A DNA stretch of 36,818 nt from Oehlia diaphana (lineage: Eukaryota; Glomeromycota; Glomeromycetes; Glomerales; Glomeraceae). A program made the translations under genes and the position numbers. The stretch is taken from assembly GCA_003833135.1 (NCBI GenBank), contig QZLH01000151.1, positions 8,642-45,459 of the forward strand, given 5' to 3'. How positions within the stretch are numbered: position 1 is the first letter of the stretch; every line of letters begins with the position of its first letter. The notes beneath the pieces were generated by a model that saw only the letters and a program-made list of their open reading frames with translations, was not told the DNA's origin and ran no database searches. Positions 23,200-33,749 of the stretch are shown in pieces.

Positions 23200-24764
23200 A
23201 TGTCTCACGTAAGTTTTGAATCTTACACTTTACTGCGCGTTTCTTGAATTTCGTAAGAGTTAGTGATCGTTTTTTGGATGGGTTGCTATTTAGTTGTGTC
23301 TTTAAAAAAGTTAGATAATATAAACATAACCTCCCATATATACTATGCATTTGTTTTCTTGATATTATATCATTACACTTTCTAAACACGGTCATTCTTC
23401 ATATTTTTTCTTTAGGAACGCGAGAACCAGGTATTTGACCGCGTAGAGCTTTAATTTTAATTATTACTATTATTATTTGTTTGTATAATTATTTCAAGGA
23501 AAATGTGACAAAAAATTGTTTGATTTTTACTTGTTGTTGACCTCCAACAAAAAGGTTTATATGGCTAAGCTCGCTGAGCAAGCCGAACGTTATGATGGTA
23601 ATATTTTATTTTTATTTTTGAATTTGAATATTTTTTACTTTTTTAATTTAAATTTATCCTAAAACCTACGCTTGCACAATTGAATCCGATTGATCAGAAA
23701 TGGTATCTTATATGAAGGTATTTATCCAAGAAATATATTATTTTTAATTTATTTATTTTTTTTTTTTTTAAAAAAAAAAAAATTCATTTGACTAAATATT
23801 ATTCAATGCTTGCTTAAACTATAGGATGTTGCAAAGGTATTTTTCAAATTTTACAGAACAATACATAATTATTTTTTTATCATTACTTATTATTATTCGA
23901 ATCATAATTTATGAATTATTGTACAAATTGTCATCGATGATATATTATTACTAGCTTGGAGTAGAACTTACTGTAGAAGAACGCAATCTCCTCTCAGTCG
24001 CTTATAAGAATGTAATTGGTGCCCGTCGAGCGTCTTGGAGAATTATTTCATCTATCGAACAAAAGGAAGAAAATAAGGGTAATGAAACCCAAGTTCAGAA
24101 GATCAAAGCTTATCGTCAAAAAGTTGAAACCGAACTTTCAGAAGTATGCTCGGATATCCTTGCCGTATTGGACGAGCATTTGATTCCATCTGCTGAAGCC
24201 GGTGAATCTAAAGTCTTTTATTATAAAATGTAAGTGAATTTATAACAATTTATAAAAAATTAATTTTGTTGTTTTAATCTAATGTTGTATTACAGGAAAG
24301 GTGATTATCACCGATATCTCGCTGAATTTGCTTCGGGTGAAAGACGAAAAGAAGCCGCCACCCAGGCTCACGAAGCTTATAAACACGCAACAGATATCGC
24401 CCAAACTGACCTTGCTCCAACTCATCCTATTCGTCTTGGACTTGCATTAAACTTTTCAGTTTTCTACTACGAGATTCTCAATTCACCTGATCGCGCTTGT
24501 CATCTTGCAAAACAGGCATTTGATGATGCTATTGCTGAACTCGATACTTTAAGTGAAGAATCGTATAAAGATAGCACATTAATTATGCAACTACTTAGAG
24601 ACAACTTGACCCTTTGGACTTCAGACTTGCAAGATGGTGAGTTTGTTTTTATAAATAATAAATGTGAAAAACTGTGTAGTCTAAATATTTTTTTCGAATT
24701 TACAGCAGAGGGTGAAAAACCGGAAGAAGCTAAACAAGAAGTTGAAGCTGAAGAATCTAAGTAG
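23200..24764 (+). CDS. BMH1: 14-3-3 protein
   Basis: 14-3-3 proteins are cytosolic dimers that bind phosphoserine/phosphothreonine motifs in many signalling partners. Eight exons: 23200-23208, 23416-23430, 23555-23597, 23698-23717, 23825-23836, 23955-24229, 24296-24636 and 24706-24764, giving 257 residues. The first five exons are tiny (9, 15, 43, 20 and 12 nt) and together encode [34 protein letters not shown]-type sequence, exactly the family start. [38 protein letters not shown] and [20 protein letters not shown] are diagnostic, with the phosphopeptide-binding Lys/Arg/Tyr residues in place. [13 protein letters not shown] ends the conserved core and an acidic tail follows. The last intron (24637-24705) is 69 nt and has no in-frame stop. 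Confidence 0.96.
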
Positions 24765-25488
24765 CAATAGTTAGTTAATTTTATTAAAAAATATATATTT
24801 CACACTTCATATATATAAAAATCAGTTTTCCCTCATATTTACATTAAGCGTGACCAAGTTTTTTTTATTTTTTTTTTTTTTGTTTGTTTATTGCAAGTTC
24901 GTTTTCTATGTGTTTGGTTCTTTTGATGGTTTTTATGGTCTGTGTTTGGGAATTCCATTTCGGGCGGTCTGTTTGTTACAGGGGTGTGGTGGTAGTGTGT
25001 TGCTTTCAAGGAGTCCTTTTTTTGGTGAATTTTATTCTGTTTCATCTTTCCCTCTACCCTCCCTATTTTATTATATAATACAATATTACCTTTTTATTAA
25101 ATACAAGAAAGCCTAAAAAAACGGAATAACAATACAAAGAAAAACTTTATTTATCAATTAAAATGTTCTTCGATGTATATTGGGTGCGATGGAAAATGAT
25201 AAAGAAAATAGTATATGGAACGAGATGATGCTTTTGTTATGTAAACTGTATTTATAAATCAAAGGATAAAAACATGTGGAATAAAAAATTTGTTTATAAC
25301 ATTTTTTATTAGTTCGAGCGAAAAACTTTTATTAATTAAATGAACTAAAAAATATAATGAAATTCGTCCACGTTTCAGGTTTCGATTTAACGATCGTGTG
25401 ACATATCCGAGGCTTATTGTAATACTAAATGGATATATAAGTACTACCTATAAAATTACTTCAACGAATAACTGACTTTACTTTTATA
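24765..25488. other. 14-3-3 3' region and first TVP23 promoter region
   Basis: The first part is T- and G/T-rich on the plus strand (24850-25070) and likely belongs to the 14-3-3 3' untranslated region. The last 80 bases, including AAGTACTACCTATAAA near 25440, are shared with the region upstream of the second TVP23 copy and probably form a duplicated promoter. No other gene was seen. Confidence 0.5.
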
Positions 25489-26438
25489 ATGGTACGTGTT
25501 TACTTCGAGATTATATAAAAGCGCGTCAGATTTTATCATGTTGTAACAGCTTTTATTACGTTTGAAGGAATCACGAGCTGGTTTATTGTCAGGAGCCGCT
25601 CCATTTGCTGGTACTGAAACTTTAGAACCAGATATAGAAGCTACTCAAACAAATGCAAGGGGTAGCAGAACACCTCAAAACACACAAAGCATTTGGGAAC
25701 AATCCAGGTAAAGTTTACATTATACAAATGATTAATAGATTATTATATACATATTTTATAGCTTAGCATTTAAACCTTAAATTGGTTAAGCGAAATAATA
25801 TAAGTGTAAATTTATTAATTCTTTACTTATATCTGTTTCAATATTTAGTCATCCAGTAGCCTTAGTATTCCATTTATTATTTCGTACGGGGGCTATAGCT
25901 ATATACCTTTTTGGTAAATTGTTTACCGAACGTAACACATTCATCTTCATCATTTGTGTTTTGTTATTGTCATTTGATTTTTGGACTGTTAAAAATGTGA
26001 CTGGAAGGTTGCTGGTAGGATTAAGATGGTGGAATGATATTCAACCTGATGGAACAAATGCCTGGGTATTTGAAAGTAGAGACGTGAGTTTCCTTTTATA
26101 ATCCCAATATTTAAGTATATCACAATATTGAACTAACTTCATGTTCTTTTTAGCCTTCAAGACCTGTAAACCCCATGGATTCACGTATATTTTGGATTTC
26201 ACTTTATGCTACATTAGTAATTTGGCTATTTTTAGCATTTTTTACGATATTTGAACCAACATGGCTTATAATTGTAGCTATTGCTATAACCTTAAATATG
26301 GCTAATGTTGTCGGCTACACCCAGTGCGATAAAGATGCTAAAAAGAAATGGGCTACGGGCTTTGCAGCTAGAGCAGCTACAAATCCAAATATGTTTGGAA
26401 GGTTGTTTTCAGCCGGAATTGGAAGATTTTTTGGTTAA
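25489..26438 (+). CDS. TVP23: TVP23-family Golgi membrane protein, copy 1
   Basis: TVP23 (animal TVP23A/B/C, FAM18) is a late-Golgi/endosome multi-pass membrane protein linked to vesicle trafficking. Four exons: 25489-25491, 25568-25707, 25849-26083 and 26154-26438, giving 220 residues. Exon 1 consists of the ATG alone, followed at once by donor GTACGTG; the same layout is seen in copy 2. The first 48 residues are polar; then come four hydrophobic segments: [55 protein letters not shown] and LIIVAIAITLNMANVVGY. Family signatures are [34 protein letters not shown] and YTQCDKDAKKKW. It is a tandem paralogue of the gene starting at 27359. Confidence 0.92.
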
Positions 26439-26697
26439 TTAGTTATTAATTTTGGAATAATAATTTTGAGTGATTTTTGTTATATTGAGGCGGAGACGTT
26501 AAAAAAGGTAAAACGTATTATATAATTTATAATTAAAACACACATTAAAAGAGAATTTGTATTTTACGCATCCTGCAAAAATGCACCTCTCGAACTGCGA
26601 AGTTACAGAGTTTAGGGTTGTTAGGTTAGGACACATACTGCATTTTGGTGGGTGAGTAAAAAATAAAAATCCAATTTAAATATTGCTGTGCTTGCAG

Positions 26698-26826
26698 CCA
26701 GAAATAATTTGAATATCTCGAAAGTTGGCACTTCAATTCGCTATAGATTTTGATGATTTTGCCAGTACTGTAATTGGTTTATCAAATCCAAGTGAAGTTG
26801 ATGAGGCTTTGAAAATAGATAAATGA
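26698..26826 (+). pseudogene. Aldo-keto reductase C-terminal fragment
   Basis: After a CTTGCAG acceptor-like site the sequence reads RNNLNISK, then with one extra base (G near 26734) LALQFAIDFDDFASTVIGLS followed by NPSEVDEALKIDK and a stop at 26824-26826. This matches the end of aldo-keto reductases of the L-galactose/D-arabinose dehydrogenase type, where an LALQF helix precedes STVVG-x-SS-PEEV. Only this last part is visible and the frame is broken, so it is a relic. It lies between a TVP23 copy and the uL14 relic. Confidence 0.55.
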
Positions 26827-26980
26827 ATATATTTTTAAAATCTTTAAATTATTCCTTCTGTTTTATATCTTTATTTTTATTAAAAGCGAAATTTGAAAAC
26901 ATAATTCAACAATTATGGATTAAAGAACCAGGTATTGACTAAAGTTTCACACATTGATGATCAATAATGAAGACAAATAC

Positions 26981-27035
26981 TTTTTCCTTAATTCTGGTTT
27001 GGTTTGTGGCCATCACCATATCACCGACATTTAAT
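26981..27035 (-). pseudogene. Relic of ribosomal protein uL14
   Basis: On the plus strand TTCTGGTTTGG...GCCATCACCATATCACC aligns with the intact uL14 exon at about 29020-29075 (TCTGGTTTGCC...GCCATAACCATGTCACC) after a deletion of about 9 bases. On the minus strand this corresponds to the [18 protein letters not shown] part of uL14. The flanking 26868-26935 also resembles the 3' flank of the intact gene (shared AATTATGGATTAA). The fragment is therefore the remains of a duplicated uL14 gene. Confidence 0.65.
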
Positions 27036-27358
27036 CAGATGATTAGAATTGTAATAATTTAGTGATAGTGAAAAATTCCCCCTCGGAAAAATTTTTAAGA
27101 TAATTTATCTTATCTGTCAATCAATATTGATTTTCGAGGATCTGCTTGAGATCACGTGATCTAATTCGTGTTATATTTAACAACCTGCCAGATGGCCATC
27201 TTAGCAGAAGTGATTTTCATAGCCTAACTTTGATATAACGAGGCGAAATTTCGAAACCTAAAATTGTGCATGTTGTGATACCTAAATAATATAAAAGTAC
27301 TACCTATAAATGACTTTTAATGGAAAAGTAGAATTCTGATAGCCAACTTTTCTTTATA

Positions 27359-28365
<1,007 letters not shown>

Positions 28366-28642
28366 ATAGTTGTTAAATTTGGAAATAATAATTTCAAGCA
28401 TGAGCTGTATTATAAAACTAAAAGAAGGCTCTATATATAATTTATAATTTGTAGTAATTTTTGAAATTTAAACATTATAATATCAAAATTTTAATTGAAA
28501 ATAGAAAAAACCCGAATATATTTCATATTATATTGTAAAATTTTTAATTAGAATCATTATTATAAAAAGTTTTATTGATTTTATACCTTTATTAAAAGAA
28601 AAAGTTGAATATACAAGTCAATAGATAATATATAATTATGGA
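28366..28642. other. Convergent 3' intergenic region, TVP23 copy 2 / uL14
   Basis: An AT-rich 277-bp gap between convergent stop codons. Its right half resembles the segment 26868-26935 between the TVP23 copies, which supports the segmental duplication. If uL14 has an extra terminal exon, that exon would lie here. Confidence 0.5.
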
Positions 28643-29451
28643 TTAAGTTAAAAAACCTGATATAATATTTACCACAGTTCCCGAAGAAGAAGCAATACGT
28701 GGCCAAAGATCTGCACATTCTTTTCCTACCGGTCCAGTGATAGCAGAACCCTTCATTTCTCCTTTGGGGTTCACAATGACTCCAGCGTTATCTAAAAATT
28801 TGATTTATTAATTATATAGAGAAAAAAAAAAATTCATAAAATTAATTTATATACCTTCGAAATAAAGGAAGACGCCGTCTTTCCTACGCCAAGGTTTCCT
28901 TTGACGAATCACTACAGCGGGCATAACTGTAGATAATGTACAATTAGTTAATTTAATTAAGCCTCACAATAAAAATGATTTTAATGAGGAATATACTAAA
29001 AATTTTAAAAATTAACCTTTCTTCCTCAAATCTGGTTTGCCTTTCTTAACAGTTGCCATAACCATGTCACCAACACCAGCTGCAGGTAGTCTGTTTAATC
29101 GACCATGGATACCCTTGACTGAGATAATGTACAGATTTTTGGCTCCGGAGTTATCAGCACAATTCATGACTGCACCAACCGGAAGACCCAAAGTCATTCG
29201 AAACTTATTACCAGAAGCTATATGAAAGAAACATTTAAATAAACTTAAAGGAAAATATTTTTTAAAAACATAAAATCAATACTTACCTCCACCACGTCCT
29301 ATAAAAATTAATTATCGTAGTGATAAAAAAAAAAGTTTAAATAATATTAATTTCTCAAAGTAATAAGAATTTTCAAACTGTCTAAGAAATGAACAGTTGA
29401 ATGATCAAAACTTTTAAAGCATAAAAAAATTGTTTCACCTCTCTTAGACAT
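28643..29451 (-). CDS. RPL23: 60S ribosomal protein uL14
   Basis: uL14 lies on the intersubunit face of the 60S subunit, where it contacts 18S rRNA and the anti-association factor eIF6. Five exons (minus strand): 29451-29439, 29298-29287 (12 nt), 29217-29017, 28926-28855 and 28791-28643, giving 148 residues. The protein starts [20 protein letters not shown] and continues [67 protein letters not shown] and [14 protein letters not shown]. The family normally ends about there; eight further residues (NIISGFLT) precede the stop as read. Alternatively a donor GTAAAT right after GTG splices to AAAG/GTATAA near 28594-28599, giving the usual GTVV end. I cannot decide between the two. Confidence 0.94.
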
Positions 29452-29914
29452 TTTGACTTATTCAAAAGGTATTGGTTGGGTAAAAGAGGAAGTCTCATCC
29501 AATGCCAAAAAAATAGTTTCTTAAAATGCCGCAAAGATTTCACGTGAAAAGATCTACAAGCATATCGACATATACGATATTATATAACTATTCGTTACTT
29601 TTTTTGAATTAAAAGATTTCTTGAAAAAAAAAAATTTTTATTATTCGCGCGATTTTCAAGCTTCTATAGTTTATGTCCTAATCGATTATCGATTGACGGG
29701 CAAATTATAACAATATTACAATAGATCCAAAAACGCGATCTATTTTTTTTTTTAATTATGATGGTAATTATAGCATATCAAATTATTCTCCAAATAGAAT
29801 TTTGCAAACCATTTTTCGAATTAATTTTTTGTCAAAGTAGTCACACCTTCCGTCATTTCGACCTCGTCCAATTGGAATACCTCGCAGATTTTACCTACCA
29901 CTCTTTTTCCTCAG
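29452..29914. promoter_or_regulatory. Divergent region between uL14 and the glycosyltransferase gene
   Basis: This segment holds the uL14 promoter and probably the start of the divergent glycosyltransferase transcript. It contains TCACGTGA at 29540-29547, 89 bp from the uL14 start codon, inside the longer palindrome TTTCACGTGAAA. A poly-T/poly-A stretch and a GATC-flanked run near 29735-29755 are also present. The first coding exon of the glycosyltransferase was not located. Confidence 0.4.
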
Positions 29915-30050
29915 AGGCCTTAGTATAGTACCTGCCACCTATAGTTTTTTTTCATGTATTTCATATGCGAATTATGTTAATGAACGTGACGCAGATGGCT
30001 TTTTGGAATTGAGAAGCACCGAGTTGGATTACTGGTTAGGTTCCATATGG
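29915..30050 (+). other. Probable upstream coding exon of the glycosyltransferase
   Basis: A polypyrimidine tract ending CTCTTTTTCCTCAG (to 29914) precedes an open frame that ends at a strong donor (GGGTAAGT) at 30050/30051. Only one frame is open through the 3' half, reading YANYVNERDADGFLELRST and ELDYWLGSIW. It joins in phase to the large exon at 30528 (intron 30051-30527, 477 nt). No ATG exists in this frame, so the initiation codon must be in a further upstream exon or the left boundary is wrong. Confidence 0.5.
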
Positions 30051-30527
30051 GTAAGTAGTCTAATACTACATAAGTATTTTATATTTTATGGTTGATTCTG
30101 ATGAGAATTGCATGTATCAGTTTAAATCTAATAAAACAAGTTTTCGAAATCTTTTATTCTTCAAATTTTGAGATCATTATCAAGTGTATTTTTAGCAAGA
30201 TGGGTAATTGTGGAGTAGATGCATTTCAATTAATTTATATATATATTAATTAATTTAATAATGTATTAATATAAGATTTCATATTGTGTTTATTATTTGA
30301 GATTATTTCAAGGTTTATGAAATAAATCAGATTTAATCGATTGGTCTCTCAGTTATAATGGATCTTCATCGGATATTACAAAATAACTGAAATTTGCAAT
30401 TAATCTGCTAAGATTGTTGGGTGATTTATTGAATTACCAATAAAAATCTTGTTGTATACCCCTAAGAACATTATATATTTGACCGATTTAATATTTCGGT
30501 TCCTTTTTTTTACGCTAACATTTTTAG

Positions 30528-33398
30528 TGTCTTTTGGCCGGTCTTTGGAGTTATTGGCTTGCGGATGGTCTCATGCGCCGATGGCTCTTTTATTATGAAG
30601 TCAGCAGCGCGATAATCCGTTTAATTTCATTACAAGCTATTAATTGGGTCATTACAGCTTTTGTAATAACACATTATGGTCCAGATGAGCCAATTTGGGC
30701 TTGGATGATTTGTAGCGTTGTTTTAGCCGTATGCAACACAATTCAATGGCTCTTTACTTCAACCACGAAATATCAGAAAGCTGATGAACCTGAAAAAATA
30801 AGACAATTGATAGTGAGAGAAATATTTCGTTATATAGTTATACCTCTTGCAATATTTACATTTATTACGATGATTTTTCTTCTTGAGCAGCAATCAAGAA
30901 TCCGTTATAATTCCAATCTTGGACTTACAACTTACAAATTGAACACTAATTTGAATCTTAATGATATTCGTTCAGATTCAAACGTCAAAGTAATAATGAT
31001 CGTATTATCATCATGGACGGAAAGTGGATATAAGAAAAGACAAACATTCCGTGATACTTCTGCAACATTATTTCCTCAAAATTCAAAGAAAATTTCAATA
31101 GCTTATCGGTTTATTCTAGGAGATGCTCCATCATCTAAAGCACAAATGAACATGGGACAAAAACTTCTCGATGAATCAAAAAGATATGGTGACATAATTA
31201 TTGTACCTACGTCTGATTCACAAGATAATTTAAGTCGTAAGGTTTATAAGGGATTTGAGTGGTCCAATAAATATGCCTTTGATTATATTGTGAAAGCAAA
31301 CGATGATATATTCGTACGTATGGACATTTTATCTCACGAATTGGAAGAATTAGGTCCTGATAAAAAATATTATTGGAAAGGTCTTAGTTATTGGTATGTG
31401 TTATCAACTCTTTTTTATTGTTTAACCGATCGAAATTATCTATGTTCCAAGAATGTATTATTTATTTACTTACTTAGGAATATTCCGACTCGTAACGCAG
31501 AAATTAAAAATACAGCTGTTGGTTACAAACTTCCTATATTTCCACCATTTACAGCAGGAGCATTTTATATATTATCACGTGATATAATCTCTCTGCTTGT
31601 AACTGATACACCCCGTCTTTTTATAAAGAATGATGACCAAAATTTAGGTATATGGCTTTTTCCTTACAATATTAAGCCAATTCATGATCGACGTATTCAA
31701 CAAACTGATGTTTGCGAAGATGATATGATTGCCAAACGTTTTGGTGAAGATTTTGAAGGTGGTCAAATTATGAAAGATATGTATGAGAATGTTATAAATC
31801 ACAGAAGGATGTGTGAAGGATTTAAACAACGTTTTTGTGCATTGTGTTATCCCTGTTGGGGACGAGAAAATCACTGGAAAGATTTGAACTTTGATTGCGA
31901 TGATGTAAAAGGCATAACTTTACTTAATCAGACAACTTTGATCATTGATAATCCTAAATACCCCGTTGCCGTATTTGATGATCCCATGAATGTCACAATG
32001 GGAAGTGAGGAAGATAGGTGGATCATCCCAGGTCTTCTTTCACAGCATTCTTCAGTATATTCTCGGACAAATCAGTGGTATTTATTACATTGGGTATGTT
32101 GGACAACAGATCCATCTACTTTCCAAGAACGTCATTACAAAGCTATAGAGCTTATTTGGGTTCATACTCCTAAAGCTATTGTTTTCGTCTTAACAACAAC
32201 TTTACCACAAGATTTTTTCTCGGAATATCAAAATCAAGGTTATATAATTTATGTGATTAAATTTAATAAGGAATTGATGTTAGAACGACAATGGTTTCTT
32301 GGTCAAAATTCCAAAAACTGGCTTAATGATTGGAATAAGTTGGAAAATAATCAGTTCTTTTCTTATCATTTAACTGATTATATGCGATATTTGTTATTAT
32401 ATAAATACGGTGGTGTTTATATGGATATTGATGCTCTTTGGGTACGAGCTCCACCAGATACAAATATTGAATTCATTGGGTCGGATTCTTCGAGTATTTC
32501 TTCAGATTTTGAATGGACGTTAGATAAAGATGGCACATATCTTGTACCCGGAGTTATGAGGTTTAAAAAAGGTTGGTCTATGTTTAGAGAGATAATGGAA
32601 CAAGCTTTATCTCCTAGTTATTCTCCATCGTGTTTCAACTGTATTGGTTCTCGAGCAATAACAGTTTATGTTAAAGAATATCGAGAAGTTCTTGAAAGAC
32701 ATGGACTCATAATTTTACCTAATCATATTCTTTGCCCACGAAATTATATTCATATTGACAAACTTTTGAGATCTGACCCAATTGCTCAAAAAGAATTTCA
32801 AAAAATAGGAGAATCATCCTGGAATATACATTTGTTCGGAAGATCGACTAACTATCAATTTATTGAAAATGGAAGTGTAATTAGTCTATTATTAAAGACA
32901 TTTTCTTTAGATGTTCCTCACGCATCGGCTCCATTAATAGCAGGCGGGAAACCAAATTTTAGTAATCCATCATATCCATTCGTCTTGGAAGGACCAAAGA
33001 AATATCGATTTGTGTCCTCAGCTACAGTAAAAGAAGCGGATCAATATACAGGATCTTTAAATGGGCAATTTCAAGGTTTAAATTTAATATTTATACGTGG
33101 TGGACCTCCAATAGTAAATCAAACAACGATAAAAGCGAAGGCCTTAAATGGAAAATTATCTTTTAATTTACATGGTGGAGATTGGAGTGAAAGTTCTCTT
33201 ACAATTAATAATTCAACGAAAAAGGACGTTAATGCTTTACTAAATACTCTTACATATCGTCCAAATGATCACTTACGGAGAACGGAAGAAAAAGATGATA
33301 TCAGTTTAGAAGTTACATATGGTGGCCACCAAGCTAAATTAATAATTGAAATTGAAATTCCTATTTGGCGAGATAACGTTGAACCCTCTTTAAAATAA
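30528..33398 (+). CDS. Dual glycosyltransferase: GT31-like + GT32/A4GALT-like + cadherin-like module
   Basis: A single exon encodes more than 950 residues (numbered here from 30534). Residues 1-115 hold about three membrane segments, for example LISLQAINWVITAFVIT and FRYIVIPLAIFTFITMIF. Residues about 140-410 resemble GT31 beta-1,3-galactosyl/GlcNAc transferases: KVIMIVLSSW, YRFILGDA, KVYKGFEWSNKYAFDYIVKA and a DD metal-site motif in NDDIFVRMD (residues 257-258), with an FPPFTAGAFYILSRD block. Residues about 510-800 resemble the GT32/A4GALT (Gly_transf_sug) fold: YHLTDYMRYLLLYKYGGVYM with DxD at residues 631 and 633 (DIDALW), and a Gb3-synthase-like end (LPNHILCPRNYIH, IHLFGRST). Residues about 805-950 look like a cadherin/VCBS-like beta-sandwich ending NALLNTLTYRPN...ISLEVTYGG. 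The protein probably sits in Golgi or ER membranes with both catalytic domains luminal. Substrates are unknown. The start codon is upstream and unresolved. Confidence 0.85.
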   Translation, partial: CLLAGLWSYWLADGLMRRWLFYYEVSSAIIRLISLQAINWVITAFVITHYGPDEPIWAWMICSVVLAVCNTIQWLFTSTTKYQKADEPEKIRQLIVREIFRYIVIPLAIFTFITMIFLLEQQSRIRYNSNLGLTTYKLNTNLNLNDIRSDSNVKVIMIVLSSWTESGYKKRQTFRDTSATLFPQNSKKISIAYRFILGDAPSSKAQMNMGQKLLDESKRYGDIIIVPTSDSQDNLSRKVYKGFEWSNKYAFDYIVKANDDIFVRMDILSHELEELGPDKKYYWKGLSYWYVLSTLFYCLTDRNYLCSKNVLFIYLLRNIPTRNAEIKNTAVGYKLPIFPPFTAGAFYILSRDIISLLVTDTPRLFIKNDDQNLGIWLFPYNIKPIHDRRIQQTDVCEDDMIAKRFGEDFEGGQIMKDMYENVINHRRMCEGFKQRFCALCYPCWGRENHWKDLNFDCDDVKGITLLNQTTLIIDNPKYPVAVFDDPMNVTMGSEEDRWIIPGLLSQHSSVYSRTNQWYLLHWVCWTTDPSTFQERHYKAIELIWVHTPKAIVFVLTTTLPQDFFSEYQNQGYIIYVIKFNKELMLERQWFLGQNSKNWLNDWNKLENNQFFSYHLTDYMRYLLLYKYGGVYMDIDALWVRAPPDTNIEFIGSDSSSISSDFEWTLDKDGTYLVPGVMRFKKGWSMFREIMEQALSPSYSPSCFNCIGSRAITVYVKEYREVLERHGLIILPNHILCPRNYIHIDKLLRSDPIAQKEFQKIGESSWNIHLFGRSTNYQFIENGSVISLLLKTFSLDVPHASAPLIAGGKPNFSNPSYPFVLEGPKKYRFVSSATVKEADQYTGSLNGQFQGLNLIFIRGGPPIVNQTTIKAKALNGKLSFNLHGGDWSESSLTINNSTKKDVNALLNTLTYRPNDHLRRTEEKDDISLEVTYGGHQAKLIIEIEIPIWRDNVEPSLK

Positions 33399-33749
33399 GA
33401 TGGATAAATTTTTATAAATTTTTAAGTACAATCAAGACAATTTTTTTTTTATTGTAGTTTTATGAAAATTTTTTGTTCTACAAAGACTATTATTATAAAA
33501 TTTTTATCAGAAAAAAAAAGCGCGTAAATTTGTCGCGCGTTTTGGTTGAATCACGTGATGTACATATTCTCTTTAATAATAAAAGGATGAATCTTTTTAT
33601 CATGAACAGATATTTAATTCTTATGAAATTTAGTAATGTAAATATATTTTTTTTATATATTTAATAATAATATCACTGTTTCTTTATTTAACAAATTGCA
33701 CCTTCTTAAAAATACAAACCACACTATTCGATAATTAATTAATAAAGAT
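33399..33749. other. Convergent 3' intergenic region
   Basis: This 351-bp AT-rich gap lies between the glycosyltransferase stop and the prefoldin stop. It contains TCACGTGA at 33551-33558 and GCGCG-type words near 33520-33540, unusual for the local composition. The short open frame inside it has no recognisable content. Confidence 0.5.

Larger units (their letters stand above)
26439..27358. other. Inter-paralogue region with decayed fragments
   Basis: This 920-bp region between the two TVP23 copies is a mosaic. It holds an aldo-keto reductase fragment (26698-26826), sequence resembling the 3' flank of uL14 (about 26868-26935 against 28588-28660), a decayed uL14 coding fragment (about 26981-27035), a TCACGTGA palindrome (27152-27159), and the duplicated TVP23 promoter region (from about 27290). 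Confidence 0.6.

Noticed and set aside
24839..25116. Overlapping open frames on both strands after the 14-3-3 gene
   Set aside because: They are phenylalanine- or lysine-rich translations of a T-rich 3' region, with no family resemblance or start context.
31644..31874. Minus-strand frame inside the glycosyltransferase
   Set aside because: It is a shadow of the long conserved sense frame.
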